A DNA stretch of 64,000 nt from Faecalibacterium prausnitzii (GTDB taxonomy: Bacteria > Bacillota > Clostridia > Oscillospirales > Ruminococcaceae): contig NZ_PRLD01000009.1 of NCBI RefSeq assembly GCF_003287405.1, positions 62,001-126,000 of the forward strand, in the 5' to 3' direction. The notes beneath the pieces are model-generated. The model did no database searches. It was not told the origin of the DNA and worked only from the letters and a program-made list of their open reading frames with translations. Every line of letters starts with the position of its first letter. Positions within the stretch are counted from its first letter, which is position 1. Positions 8,327 through 15,579 of this stretch are shown here, piece after piece. Position numbers and translations under genes: made by a program.

Positions 8327-8602
8327 TCAGGTGATGCTCAGGCGGGTGCCAGTGACCGTTTTGCTGTACTGGTCGTATAGGTTGGGCGCTACGGCCTTGA
8401 TGGCTTTGCTGTCCGGTCGGGTGCTGGAGAAATCTGACAGGCGGACTTTGTGGCAGCCTACTTCCAGATAGTTGGTGGAGCGCTCAGCCAGTGCCTCACG
8501 GATCTGGATCTTCAGCTGCTCCTGTTCAGCCTGTGCGGCCTCGATCAGTTGGGCAGCCTCCTTGTACTGCTCGACAAGGGTCAGTAAAACGTTGATACTC
8601 AT
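8327..8602 (-). CDS. Protein of unknown function, first gene of accessory operon (91 aa)
   Basis: The ATG at 8602 is preceded by AGAGGT. The frame extends to 8680 but through promoter and operator DNA. Residues 5-45 are a Glu/Gln-rich helix with coiled-coil character (EQYKEAAQLIEAAQAEQEQL). The rest holds a conserved-looking stretch, VGCHKVRLSDFSSTRPDSKA. No family is recognised. A minus-strand promoter lies 68 bases upstream, overlapped by an inverted repeat shared with the divergent RHH gene. Confidence 0.6.
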   Translation of the reverse strand: MSINVLLTLVEQYKEAAQLIEAAQAEQEQLKIQIREALAERSTNYLEVGCHKVRLSDFSSTRPDSKAIKAVAPNLYDQYSKTVTGTRLSIT

Positions 8603-8669
8603 GTGCGTACCTCTCTTCAAATCGTTGGGTGAATGGTCGGATGTGAGAACCGGTGTTCCCGATGGCATG

Positions 8670-8698
8670 AGTATACACATGATTGCTCAATTATGCAA
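8670..8698 (-). promoter_or_regulatory. Promoter of the minus-strand accessory operon
   Basis: On the minus strand TTGCAT (8693-8698) and TATACT (8670-8675) are 17 bp apart. The left arm of a 20-bp inverted repeat covers the spacer and most of the -35 box. Confidence 0.75.
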
Positions 8699-8761
8699 GA
8701 CGGAATGTTGCACAAAGAAAAAACGATGATTTTATGCGCTATGCATAATTGAGCAATCATG
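8678..8761. promoter_or_regulatory. Divergent operator: perfect 20-bp inverted repeat
   Basis: The arm 8678-8697 (CATGATTGCTCAATTATGCA) is repeated in perfect inverted form at 8742-8761, 44 bp apart. An internal half-site TTATGC/GCATAA recurs at 8732-8747. The left arm covers the minus promoter and the right arm lies about 40 bases before the RHH gene. Ribbon-helix-helix proteins usually bind such repeats and autoregulate, so the adjacent gene is the natural candidate ligand. Confidence 0.75.
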
Positions 8762-8798
8762 CATAATAAACAATACATATAAGAGTGGAGAGAATACA

Positions 8799-9029
8799 AT
8801 GGGTGGAAGAACCAGTGCAGCAAGCCACAACAAATACAATGCAAAAGCTTACGACCGGATAAACCTTGTTGTCCGTAAAGGTCAAAAGGAACAGATTCAG
8901 GAGTATGCCAAAGAGAAGGGGATGAGCCTGAACGCCTATATCAACGCCTTGATTCAGGCAGACATGGGCGAACACCTAACCCCGGGGGTAGTTAAAAATC
9001 TGGAAGGGGACACTGACCCGGTAGAATGA
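8799..9029 (+). CDS. Arc-type ribbon-helix-helix DNA-binding protein (76 aa)
   Basis: The ATG follows GGAGAG. After a polar N-terminus (1-17), the segment YDRINLVVRKGQKEQIQEYA followed by KGMSLNAYINALIQ fits a strand-helix-turn-helix of the Arc/MetJ type (18-58). Such proteins act as dimers or higher oligomers and repress mobile-element or toxin-antitoxin operons. No toxin gene is adjacent. The gene diverges from the accessory operon across a long inverted repeat and ends at its own terminator, so it is probably an operon regulator. Confidence 0.8.
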   Translation: MGGRTSAASHNKYNAKAYDRINLVVRKGQKEQIQEYAKEKGMSLNAYINALIQADMGEHLTPGVVKNLEGDTDPVE

Positions 9030-9077
9030 GATAGTTGTTCCATCTCCCCAGACCTGATTAAAATCTAGCAACAGAAG

Positions 9078-9119
9078 GCCTCTGTCTTTCACAGAAATGT
9101 GATCGGCAGGGGCTTTTTT
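9078..9119 (+). terminator. Terminator of the RHH gene
   Basis: GCCTCTGTC pairs fully with GGCAGGGGC (9 bp, two G-U), with an inner CACA/TGTG hairpin in the loop, followed by six T. Confidence 0.8.
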
Positions 9120-9246
9120 AGCGTAAAAAATAGCCTGACCCATGCAAAAGAGCACAAATCAGGCTGACAATGGATATGAAATTCTAAAATTCACTTAGAA
9201 AGGAGAGCACGCGTTGTAGGAAAATCCGAACGGATCGTTCGGTACG

Positions 9247-9490
9247 TTATTGGATCTCCTGCTCCAGTTCATCGAACAACGCACAGGAAAAGAACTGACC
9301 AAGCGTGATATCAAGGCCATCACAAAGCTTTTTAATGGTGGCGATGGACAACACGCTGACGGGATGGGTCGAGCATGCTATATACCGTAGATGGTGTTAC
9401 ACCGGCGCGGGTCGCTAACTCGTTGGGCCGGATTCCCCGCTGGTCGCAGAGCTGTTCAAAGCGTTTGGCAACGGCATCTTTTACAGTCAT
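9247..9490 (-). pseudogene. XRE-family repressor broken by a frameshift
   Basis: The ATG at 9490 follows GAGGTGA. The first frame encodes MTVKDAVAKRFEQLCDQRG, then GIRPNELATRAGVTPSTVYSMLDPSR, a clear HTH_3 domain. It then runs out of frame into a premature stop at 9332-9334. Shifting one base near 9360 restores the expected family ending (TIKKLCDGLDITLGQFF, then a Glu-rich tail) up to TAA at 9247. The gene is therefore one indel away from an intact repressor of about 80 residues. It could be a real mutation or a base-calling error. Its likely operators at 9540-9597 look intact. Confidence 0.75.
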
Positions 9491-9535
9491 GATGAAGTTC
9501 ACCTCATCATGATAGTACAAAAGTTCGTGCAGTTT

Positions 9536-9597
9536 CGTATACGCAGTTGCGTATACGGTGAGAATGTTTTATGATATATGAGGTACGCGGTTGCGTA
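9536..9597. promoter_or_regulatory. Twin palindromic operators around a promoter
   Basis: TACGCRGTTGCGTA occurs at 9540-9553 and again at 9584-9597, 44 bp apart. The first copy is extended to a 22-bp palindrome (9536-9557). A plus-strand promoter, TTGCGT (9547-9552) and TATGAT (9570-9575) with a 17-bp spacer, lies between them. One operator covers the -35 box and the other lies just past the start site, towards the integrase. The neighbouring XRE gene is the likely source of the repressor. Confidence 0.7.
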
Positions 9598-9627
9598 ATG
9601 ATGGGAGAATGCACCTACAAACAAAAT

Positions 9628-9660
9628 AAAAAATATCCTCCATATAGAAAATGGAGGATA
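9628..9660 (-). terminator. Perfect hairpin with T-run on the minus strand
   Basis: TATCCTCCAT (9634-9643) and ATGGAGGATA (9651-9660) pair perfectly over 10 bp. On the minus strand the stem is followed by six T. No minus-strand gene enters it, so it could block antisense transcription or fold in the plus-strand leader of the integrase mRNA. Confidence 0.5.
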
Positions 9661-9887
9661 CCAATCTTTCGACATCATTGTTTGATTCTCTCTATTATTT
9701 TATCATGGTTATATCTGGGAATCAATAGAAAACCATACAAATGTATCCCACCTGACCTTAGAAAAAACCTCGCAGAACCCGAAAGTTTTTTGCACTTTGC
9801 CCAGTTCTGCATGAAAAATCCGGCTAAAAACAAAGGTGGACAGAATAAGTGGTCAGATGGGTGTCCAAGACGCAGGAGGAAACAGAA

Positions 9888-11042
9888 ATGGCACGACGGG
9901 GAGAAAACATTCACAAACGCAAGGATGGTCGGTGGGAAGGTCGATACATCAAAGCGCGCACACAGGAAGGCAAAATCCAGTGGGGCTACGTCTACGGAAC
10001 GGTCTATGCAGAGGTAAAACGAGTGCTGATTCAAAAGAAAGCAGAGGCAGGCTTCTACAACCTGAAAAGAACCGACCTGACCTTTGAAGTACTGGCTGAG
10101 GTGTGGTTGCACTCCCTGCGGAACAGCATAAAAGAATCCACCTATGCGCATTATTCGTACACGCTGCACAAGTATCTTCTCCCGGTTTTGAGCAAAGTGC
10201 CCGTTGCGTCTCTTGACGAGAGCTTTCTGGAACAGTCCATGCAGCAGATCATCTCGCCCGCAGATGCCACGCATAAGCCGCTTGGGAATTCTTCTGCCCG
10301 GGAATGTCTCTCCATGCTGCGCCGTATCTGTAAGTATGCTGCACATTTACGGCTGATCCGACCGATGGAACTGGAAGTAGCGTTGCCCAAAGCTGTCGAC
10401 AAAATTTCTGTGCCTCTCTCCCCGGCGGAGCAGCAGCGGCTTTATCAGTATGTACAGGAAAACCCCACGCCCCGCAAAATTGGCTTATTATTAGGAGTGG
10501 AATTGGGGCTGCGTATTGGCGAGATCTGCGGCTTACAGTGGGGCGATTTCGACCTGAAACTCGGAACGCTGAAAATCAACCGGACGGTCTGCCGAATTTC
10601 CTGCGGAAATGGACATACAAAGGTAGTCATCCAAACGCCTAAAACCCGCACCTCCCGCCGGGAAATTCCAATCCCGAAACAGCTGCTTATTATGCTGAAA
10701 AGGCTGCGCGGAAACACCAGTAATTCTACATGGCTTCTATCTGGTACTGAATCCAAGCCCACAGAACCCCGCTGCTATCGGAAAAGCATCAAGGCATATC
10801 TGAAACAGGCAACCGTCCGGCAGGTACGTCCGCACGCGCTACGTCATACCTTTGCTACTACCTGTCTGCAGGCGGGGTGCGATGTAAAGACACTCAGCGA
10901 ATTGTTGGGTCACGCCAATGCCAACATCACCTTGCAACGCTATGTGCACTCTGATCTGACTCGAAAACGCCGGGAGATGAACCGGATATTCTCCCATCAG
11001 GTGTCTATAAAGGGCAGAAAGACGCCGAATTTGATGGAATAA
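9888..11042 (+). CDS. Tyrosine recombinase / integrase (384 aa)
   Basis: The ATG at 9888 follows AGGAGG at the right distance; the frame open from 9849 is less likely. Residues 1-45 form an AP2-like arm-binding domain with KDGRWEGRY, typical of Tn916-type integrases. A SAM-like domain follows (65-165), then the catalytic domain with R209, H316, R319, H342 and Y352 (HALRH, LLGHANANIT, LQRYVH). The family integrates or excises elements, and some members invert DNA. It sits next to a helicase and directly before the glycan locus, with a repressor-type control region upstream. All catalytic residues are present. Confidence 0.9.
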   Translation: MARRGENIHKRKDGRWEGRYIKARTQEGKIQWGYVYGTVYAEVKRVLIQKKAEAGFYNLKRTDLTFEVLAEVWLHSLRNSIKESTYAHYSYTLHKYLLPVLSKVPVASLDESFLEQSMQQIISPADATHKPLGNSSARECLSMLRRICKYAAHLRLIRPMELEVALPKAVDKISVPLSPAEQQRLYQYVQENPTPRKIGLLLGVELGLRIGEICGLQWGDFDLKLGTLKINRTVCRISCGNGHTKVVIQTPKTRTSRREIPIPKQLLIMLKRLRGNTSNSTWLLSGTESKPTEPRCYRKSIKAYLKQATVRQVRPHALRHTFATTCLQAGCDVKTLSELLGHANANITLQRYVHSDLTRKRREMNRIFSHQVSIKGRKTPNLME

Positions 11043-11093
11043 CGCTTGATTTTAGCTATTGTCTTTCATTTTCTATGTGGAGGATACCCCTTT

Positions 11094-13271
11094 ATGCGGG
11101 AAGGGGTGAACAAGGTGGCATTGCGTCTGTTTGAACACAACGAGAAGGCATATCATGCGGCAGTCCGGATGATGAATCAGTATGGCAAAGCTGCCATTGT
11201 TCATCCGACCGGCACCGGAAAGAGCTACATTGCGTTCAAGCTGATCGAGGACAACCCGGAGAAGGTCGTAATCTGGCTTTCTCCCAGTGAATACATCTTC
11301 AAGACCCAGCTGGAGAGCCTGAAAAGGAACGACCCGGATTTTCCGTTGGCAAACGTTCACTTTTATACCTACGCCAAATTGATGTGTTGTACGCAGGCAC
11401 AGCTGGACGAAATAGCAGCGCAGAAGCCTGCTTATATTATACTCGATGAATTCCACCGTGCCGGTGCTGAATGCTGGGGCGAGAGTGCGGTGGCGTTATT
11501 AAAGTTATGCTCGAATGCGAAATTACTTGGGCTGACAGCGACAAATATCCGATATCTGGACAACAACCGCGATATGGCTGAAGAATTATTTGATGGACAT
11601 ATTGCAAGTGAAATGACCCTTGGCGAAGCAGTCGTCAGGGGTATTTTGCCTGCCCCGAAATATGTGACCACGGTTTACCAGTACCAGAAAACGCTTGCAA
11701 AGTATCAGGCACGGGTGGACAACCTGCGGACACAGGGCATTCAAGATGTGAATCAGAAATATTTGGACGCGCTGCGCCGCGCTTTGGAACAAGCGGATGG
11801 TCTGGATAAGGTCTTTGCACATCATATCACGAATAAGACTGGCAAGTACATTGTGTTCTGCGCCAACAAGGAGCATATGGACGAGATGGTGTCCCATGTG
11901 CCGGAGTGGTTCGCAGGGGTCAACCCGGATGTTGTGGTGTACGAAGCTTACTCCGATGACCCGAATACGGATAAAGCGTTTGCGGATTTCAAGACAGACA
12001 CGAGCAACCGGCTGAAGCTGCTGTTCTGCATCGATATGCTCAACGAAGGCGTCCATGTGGAAGGCATTTCGGGCGTGATCCTGTTCCGGCCTACGATTTC
12101 ACCCATCATCTACAAGCAGCAAATTGGTCGTGCTTTGACGGCAGGGAACACAGAGGCGCCCTTGATCTTGGATGTGGTCAACAACTTTGAAGGCCTGACC
12201 AGTATTTCCGGTTTGCAAAGTGAGATGCAGGAAGCAGTCCATCGTCTGTATGCCAACGGCGAGGGCGATAAGATCGTGACCGAGCGGTTCGAGGTCATCG
12301 AGCAGGTGCACGATTGCCGGGTACTGTTTGAACAGCTGCAGGCCAGTCTTTCCTCCAGCTGGGAGCACTATTTCTCCGAAGCAAGCATCTATTACGCGGA
12401 GCACGGAGACCTGAATATCCCCAAACGCTACACGACCCCGGCGGGACTGAGTCTGGGAACATGGCTGATCACGCAGCGTCGGGTGTGCGAGGGACAGATA
12501 CCCGGTCAACTGACCCAGCAGCAGATCCAACGGTTGGACGATATCGGTATGGTCTGGGGCAACCGGAACGAAATTGCATGGCAGCGAGGGCTGGAATCCG
12601 CCCAAAAGTACTATGAAGCCCACGGAAGCCTGATGGTACCCGGCAAATACACCGACCCGGAAGGCTACCCGCTGGGGCAATGGGTCATAAAAACAAGGCA
12701 GCAGCGGCTGAATGACCGCTTGAAGGATGAACGCATCGCACAGCTTGATGAGATCGGTATGGTGTGGAGCGTTTTTGATGTCAAGTGGGAAAAGGCTTAT
12801 GCGCTGGCAGTGGCCTATTACGAGCAAAACGGCAACCTGAATATGCCACGCTCCTATGTAACAGCCACAGGGGAGAAGCTGGGCTGCTGGGTGGCAAATC
12901 AGCAGTGGGCGTACCAAAAGGAAAAGCTTTCGGATGACCAGATCATGCGGCTGGAAAGGATCGGGATGTATTGGGGCAACCGCAATGACCGCCAGTGGAA
13001 CGAAGGATATCAAGAAGCAAAGCGCTATTTTGAAGCCCACGGCGACCTGAAAGTACCTGTCGATTATGTTTCGCCGGGTGGATACGCCCTCGGGAAATGG
13101 GTCAAGCGGCAGCGGTATACCCGCCAGAATCCTGAAAAAAGCTGCGCCGTTCTGACAGAGGAGCGGATTGCAAAGCTTGATGAGATCGGGATGCGGTGGG
13201 AGAAAAACAATCCCAAACGCCCATCTGAGCAGGCGGCACAAGCCGAAACCGTTACGGCAAAAGCAGGCTAA
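11094..13271 (+). CDS. DEAD/DEAH-type helicase with four helicase-associated repeats (725 aa)
   Basis: The start ATG 11094 is preceded by GGAGG 10 bases upstream; the frame opens at 11046 without a ribosome site. Residues 1-400 contain SF2 motifs: PTGTGKS (38-44), DEFH (118-121), a TAT motif (LGLTATN), and a helicase C domain with QIGRAL. From about 422 to 700 the helicase-associated (HA, PF03457-like) domain occurs four times. Each unit has W..GL, a YY/YF.A/Q.HG.L pattern, LG.WV, and an RLD/ERIGM.W end. HA repeats are thought to bind nucleic acid. The gene follows the integrase by 51 bases and precedes the sugar transferase by 45. Confidence 0.85.
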   Translation: MREGVNKVALRLFEHNEKAYHAAVRMMNQYGKAAIVHPTGTGKSYIAFKLIEDNPEKVVIWLSPSEYIFKTQLESLKRNDPDFPLANVHFYTYAKLMCCTQAQLDEIAAQKPAYIILDEFHRAGAECWGESAVALLKLCSNAKLLGLTATNIRYLDNNRDMAEELFDGHIASEMTLGEAVVRGILPAPKYVTTVYQYQKTLAKYQARVDNLRTQGIQDVNQKYLDALRRALEQADGLDKVFAHHITNKTGKYIVFCANKEHMDEMVSHVPEWFAGVNPDVVVYEAYSDDPNTDKAFADFKTDTSNRLKLLFCIDMLNEGVHVEGISGVILFRPTISPIIYKQQIGRALTAGNTEAPLILDVVNNFEGLTSISGLQSEMQEAVHRLYANGEGDKIVTERFEVIEQVHDCRVLFEQLQASLSSSWEHYFSEASIYYAEHGDLNIPKRYTTPAGLSLGTWLITQRRVCEGQIPGQLTQQQIQRLDDIGMVWGNRNEIAWQRGLESAQKYYEAHGSLMVPGKYTDPEGYPLGQWVIKTRQQRLNDRLKDERIAQLDEIGMVWSVFDVKWEKAYALAVAYYEQNGNLNMPRSYVTATGEKLGCWVANQQWAYQKEKLSDDQIMRLERIGMYWGNRNDRQWNEGYQEAKRYFEAHGDLKVPVDYVSPGGYALGKWVKRQRYTRQNPEKSCAVLTEERIAKLDEIGMRWEKNNPKRPSEQAAQAETVTAKAG

Positions 13272-13316
13272 AACAAGAAATCTATAAACAAACGCGAATT
13301 TATGTGAGGAGAAAAA

Positions 13317-13991
13317 ATGGCTACGAATACTGTTGGAATCGATAAGGAAGTTGAAGTTAACCGTAAGGAAAATCTGCGCGACCATCGCCTGTACTGGATT
13401 GGGCGTCGGACGCAGGATATTATTTTATCTTCTGTGGCACTGGTGGTGCTGTCGCCTGTCATGTTGGCTACGGCCATCGCCATTGTGGTGGACGACCCGT
13501 CTGCGGGTCCTGTTTTCAGTCAGGAGCGTATCGGCCGCAACGGAAAGCCCTTCAAATTCTATAAGTTCCGCTCTATGTGCCCCAACGCAGAGGCAAAGCT
13601 GGACGATCTGCTGGATCAGAACGAGATGGATGGTCCCGTGTTCAAGATTAAGGATGACCCCCGCATTACCCGTGTGGGCAAGTTTATCCGCAAGACCAGC
13701 CTCGATGAGTTGCCGCAGCTGTGGAATATCCTGAAGGGCGATATGAGCATCGTTGGCCCCCGCCCGGCGCTTCCCCGCGAGGTGGAGCAGTACGGTGACT
13801 ACGAAAAGCAGCGCCTGTATGTGACTCCCGGCCTGAGCTGCTATTGGCAGATCGCCCCGCACCGCAACGACCTCTCCTTTGAGGAGTGGATGGATCTGGA
13901 CGTGAAATACGTCAAGGAGCGCAGCTTCTGGGTGGATTGGAAAATTATTTTTAAGACCTTCAAGGTGTGTCTGCTGGGGCGTGGAGAATAA
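13317..13991 (+). CDS. Initiating sugar-phosphate transferase, WcaJ/PglC-like (224 aa)
   Basis: GTGAGGAG precedes the ATG. One hydrophobic segment (about 33-58) anchors the protein. The catalytic core that follows shows the family signatures [35 protein letters not shown] and [12 protein letters not shown], then a PGLSCYWQI motif. Members transfer a sugar-1-phosphate from a UDP-sugar onto undecaprenyl phosphate at the inner membrane face, the first step of a Wzx/Wzy-type glycan. At 224 residues it is the short, monotopic type. The donor sugar cannot be told from sequence. Confidence 0.9.
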   Translation: MATNTVGIDKEVEVNRKENLRDHRLYWIGRRTQDIILSSVALVVLSPVMLATAIAIVVDDPSAGPVFSQERIGRNGKPFKFYKFRSMCPNAEAKLDDLLDQNEMDGPVFKIKDDPRITRVGKFIRKTSLDELPQLWNILKGDMSIVGPRPALPREVEQYGDYEKQRLYVTPGLSCYWQIAPHRNDLSFEEWMDLDVKYVKERSFWVDWKIIFKTFKVCLLGRGE

Positions 13992-14081
13992 AAGCTCGCG
14001 ATGCTGTCTTTCGGGATGACTACATAGACACAAACTAAATTTAGAAGATATGCGCAATGAGAATTGGAGGAGCAGTTTATT

Positions 14082-14162
14082 ATGAAAAATTATAAGATTG
14101 CTGTTGCAGGTACCGGGGCTAGAGATATAATAGGGTCAACCAAGAAAAACCACGATAAATAA
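14082..14162 (+). pseudogene. 5' fragment of a nucleotide-sugar dehydrogenase gene (ugd-like)
   Basis: A perfect GGAGG stands before ATG 14082. The peptide starts MKNYKIAVAGTG, the N-terminal Rossmann strand and glycine loop of UDP-glucose/UDP-ManNAc-type dehydrogenases, which continue GYVG. After the twelfth codon it breaks into unrelated sequence and stops after 14 more codons. A gene for a uronic-acid donor was probably lost here by insertion and deletion. The fragment is short, so the family assignment rests on the glycine-loop motif, the start context and the locus. Confidence 0.6.
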
Positions 14163-14320
14163 AGGGTTTCAACGGCTCGACTCGTTCAACAAAAGTATTT
14201 ATTTGCTGACAGACTGCGGAGAAGCTGAAATCCAAAGGTTATATGTGGGAGGTTTTGGTGCAGCTCTGTTTTGACCCACAAAATGAGCAGCAAGTAAAAA
14301 ATTAAGGAGAACGAATCGAG

Positions 14321-14356
14321 CCTACGGTGGATTGCCATTGAGTAATCCGCCGTGGG
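14321..14356 (+). terminator. Hairpin with weak T-rich tail
   Basis: CCTACGGTGGATT (14321-14333) and AATCCGCCGTGGG (14344-14356) pair over all 13 positions (two G-U), with a 10-nt loop. CTTGTTTGCTGTT follows. It may terminate transcription from the sugar transferase side or be the end of a lost insertion element. Confidence 0.5.
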
Positions 14357-14438
14357 CTTGTTTGCTGTTAAAAGAAAATTGAAAAATCATTCTAAAGTTA
14401 GATAAGTAGATAAAGGGGTACTGGGAGGAAGCAAACCT

Positions 14439-15530
14439 ATGGCGGAGAAAAAGAAAATACTGTACATAGTCGAAGCTATGGGCGGAGGTGTATTTACTTA
14501 CATTGTAGATTTAGCAAATGAACTGGTAAATAAATATGATATGTACATTGCGTATGCAGTAAGAAAGCAGACACCGAAAAATTACAAGGACTATTTTGAC
14601 AAAAGAATCCATTTGATTGAAGTGAAAAATTTTGGAAGAGCAATCAATCCAACAAAGGATATTGCTGCGTTCTTTGAGGTAAAGAAGATTGCGGCAGAGG
14701 TAAAACCAGATGTGATTCATCTGCACAGCAGCAAAGCAGGGGCGATTGGTAGGGTTGCATTTAATGGAAAAATTCCAATGTTCTATACACCGCATGGATA
14801 TAGTTTTTTGATGGAAAATTACAATCCTACAAAACGCAGAGTTTTCAAGTTGATTGAGTCAGTTTGTGCCAAAAGAAACTGTACGACAATTAGCTGCAGT
14901 GTGGGAGAGCATCAGGAAACCTTAAAGCTTACCAAGAATGCTGCTTATGTAAATAATGGCATCAATATGGGAGAGCTTCAGGAGATTGTTGATCAAACCG
15001 AAAAAGTAGAGCATCCGTTTACTGTGTTTACTCTCGGAAGAATTTGCTACCAGAAAAATCCAACATTATTCAATGCGATTGCGGAGTCGTTGCCGGATGT
15101 CAGGTTTGTCTGGATTGGAGACGGCGAACTCCGGGAGGAACTGAAAAGTAAAAATATCGAAATTTCAGGATGGGTGGATAGAACAACTGCGATTAAGTAT
15201 GCAGTCAATGCAGACGTATTTCTTCTCCCAAGCAGATGGGAAGGGCTTCCTATTTCGCTATTGGAGTCTATGTATATGAAAAAGGTCTGTGTTGTCAGCA
15301 ACGTGATTGGCAATAGAGATGTGATTCATAATGGCGAAAATGGTTTTGTATGCTCTAATGCAGATGAATTTGTAAAGGCCATTAAAGAAGCCCAGAATGG
15401 AGCGGACGGATTTACAGAACGGGCATATCAAGATGTTTTGAATATGTACAATACCAAAGCTATGGCGAAACAATATAGCGAGAAATATGATAAGGCAATA
15501 AATACTCCGGGGGGGGACAGCATGAGCTAA
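14439..15530 (+). CDS. Glycosyltransferase family 4-like (363 aa), ends at a G8 tract
   Basis: GGGAGGAA precedes the ATG. The N-terminal half has the GT4 pattern: ILYIVEAMGGG, DVIHLHSSKAGAIGRVA and TPHGYSF. The C-terminal half carries the nucleotide-sugar binding region with FTLGRICYQKNP, FVWIGDGE, then FLLPSRWEGLPISLLESM, where the E-x7-E motif lies. It should add a sugar to the lipid-linked repeat unit on the cytoplasmic face. The last codons run through eight G residues (15509-15516). In the present frame it stops after PGGDSMS. One extra G would add about 20 residues and end at a stop that overlaps the next gene's ATG. Confidence 0.88.
   Translation: MAEKKKILYIVEAMGGGVFTYIVDLANELVNKYDMYIAYAVRKQTPKNYKDYFDKRIHLIEVKNFGRAINPTKDIAAFFEVKKIAAEVKPDVIHLHSSKAGAIGRVAFNGKIPMFYTPHGYSFLMENYNPTKRRVFKLIESVCAKRNCTTISCSVGEHQETLKLTKNAAYVNNGINMGELQEIVDQTEKVEHPFTVFTLGRICYQKNPTLFNAIAESLPDVRFVWIGDGELREELKSKNIEISGWVDRTTAIKYAVNADVFLLPSRWEGLPISLLESMYMKKVCVVSNVIGNRDVIHNGENGFVCSNADEFVKAIKEAQNGADGFTERAYQDVLNMYNTKAMAKQYSEKYDKAINTPGGDSMS
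15509..15516 (+). repeat. G8 homopolymer at the end of a glycosyltransferase gene
   Basis: Eight G residues are read as CCG GGG GGG GAC. G7 stops within 5 codons. G9 extends the frame to a TAA at 15578-15580 that shares its last base with the ATG of the next glycosyltransferase (TAATG). Repeat number could therefore change the C-terminus and translational coupling. Confidence 0.7.
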
Positions 15531-15579
15531 TACTGTACGTCCTAACGAGTGATTATGCCACTGAAAAGGCGGTGGCATA

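Larger units (their letters stand above)
9491..9887. other. Regulatory leader upstream of the second integrase
   Basis: This interval holds the palindromic operators, a plus-strand promoter and an inverted repeat at 9634-9660. The remaining 220 bases before the integrase start show no supported gene. A plus frame at 9571-10017 overlaps the integrase in another phase and has no ribosome site. Confidence 0.6.
13992..14438. other. Deletion scar between transferase genes
   Basis: The stretch carries the first codons of a lost dehydrogenase gene (14082-14162), a sequence without family resemblance (about 14120-14310) that could be an insertion-element end, and a perfect hairpin. No intact gene is seen. 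Confidence 0.6.

Noticed and set aside
9571-10017. Plus-strand 148-codon frame before and over the second integrase
   Set aside because: No ribosome site, runs through operator and hairpin DNA and overlaps the integrase gene in another phase.
9652-11088. TGGAGGATACC repeated at 9652 and 11078 as att-like repeats around the integrase
   Set aside because: Only 11 bases; one copy is part of a hairpin and the other is the ribosome site of the helicase, so chance is likely.
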